Origin: Ichthyophonus hoferi
Taxonomy: Eukaryota; Opisthokonta; Ichthyosporea; Ichthyophonida; Ichthyophonidae
Reading direction: 5' to 3'
NCBI GenBank assembly: GCA_002751075.1
Contig: NAOQ01000099.1
Span: 96,418-146,020 of the forward strand
DNA: 49,603 nt
The notes under the pieces were generated by a model. It was not told the origin of the DNA. It did not search any database and saw only the letters and a list, made by a program, of their open reading frames with translations. A program made the translations under genes and the position numbers. Below, one piece after another: positions 49,232 to 49,603 of this stretch (position 1 is its first letter; each line of letters starts with the position of its first letter).

Positions 49232-49603
49232 AGTAATGAAACTGCATCAAGCCACCATGATGCAACAGATGCAACAGCAACAAATAATGGCTCAGACTGG
49301 CCGCCCAGGAGAGTCAGTCAGCTGCAATGGCCTCCCAACCGATTCCACAACTAGCACCACCTGTTGTACTCTTTGATGGAGACTCGTTTGGGAATTTTAT
49401 CTAGGACCAGGAGCACCCGTCCTTTGTTTTTGCCTTATTAAATTGCTCCCACGAACAAAAAAAACACACGTCGCATCACTACCAGGCGCAACATCAATTT
49501 TTTTTAAAAAAGAAAGTTACCCTATGCAAAGCAGCAATCCAAATTTATCAAATAAGATTCTTTCCAAATTACGTGAGCAGATATTCTCACGGAAGACGTG
49601 AGA
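49232..49603 (+). mobile_element. Possible LTR-retrotransposon gag-like fossil, truncated by window edge
   Basis: A Gln/Met-rich stretch followed by PPVVLFDGDSFGNF resembles the start of the gag core in Ty3/Gypsy- or BEL-like LTR retrotransposons (P-x-F-x-G-D-x-x-x-F pattern). The piece is broken, with at least one or two breaks within the part seen, and it runs off the window. No LTR, protease or polymerase part is visible here. Family and age are uncertain. Confidence 0.3.

Overview
The window is AT-rich eukaryotic genomic DNA with spliceosomal introns, GTAAGT-like donors and the standard genetic code. I assembled six multi-exon genes by eye; the splice phases close in every model. A Ras protein with a CAAX box, an RBMS/Shep-type two-RRM protein, a WRAP73 orthologue, a secreted discoidin/F-type lectin and a compact DeoC aldolase sit together in a gene-poor, simple-repeat-rich landscape. 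This fits a unicellular relative of animals (an ichthyosporean-like holozoan, for example) better than a fungus or plant, but the species is an inference. A run of 499 N at 19313-19811 shows it is a draft assembly.

Layout. 1553-9792 (-): WRAP73/WDR8, 13 exons, introns full of microsatellites, with a decayed copy of its last exon downstream (1257-1395). 11707-13123 (+): deoxyribose-phosphate aldolase, four exons, TATA box at 11634. 14272-16374 (-): secreted protein with two F5/8-type-C/F-lectin domains made by an internal tandem duplication that includes the introns; a second signal-peptide-coding first exon may lie at 16518-16709. 16748-22190: gene-poor, several dispersed repeats, the assembly gap, unidentified coding-like pieces and a possible TIR-bounded element (17683-20628). 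22191-25930 (-): Ras-family GTPase, six exons, CLIL tail, perfect E2F-like site upstream. 28426-37085 (-): RBMS/Shep-like RNA-binding protein, 13 exons. 37086-42543: no confident gene. 42627-44580 (-): S-adenosylhomocysteinase, four exons. 44581-49603: no host gene recognised; a 90-bp-arm foldback at 48597-48809 and a weak gag-like fossil at the right edge.

The genes do not form a pathway or operon; they are independent housekeeping (SAHH, DeoC), cytoskeletal/centrosomal (WRAP73), signalling (Ras), RNA-regulatory (RBMS) and secreted-recognition (lectin) functions. The most interesting locus is the lectin gene. Its duplicated introns still align well by eye while the duplicated exons have diverged strongly. 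The second signal-peptide exon has become an 11-residue linker, and the terminal stop codon lies where the other copy has its splice donor.
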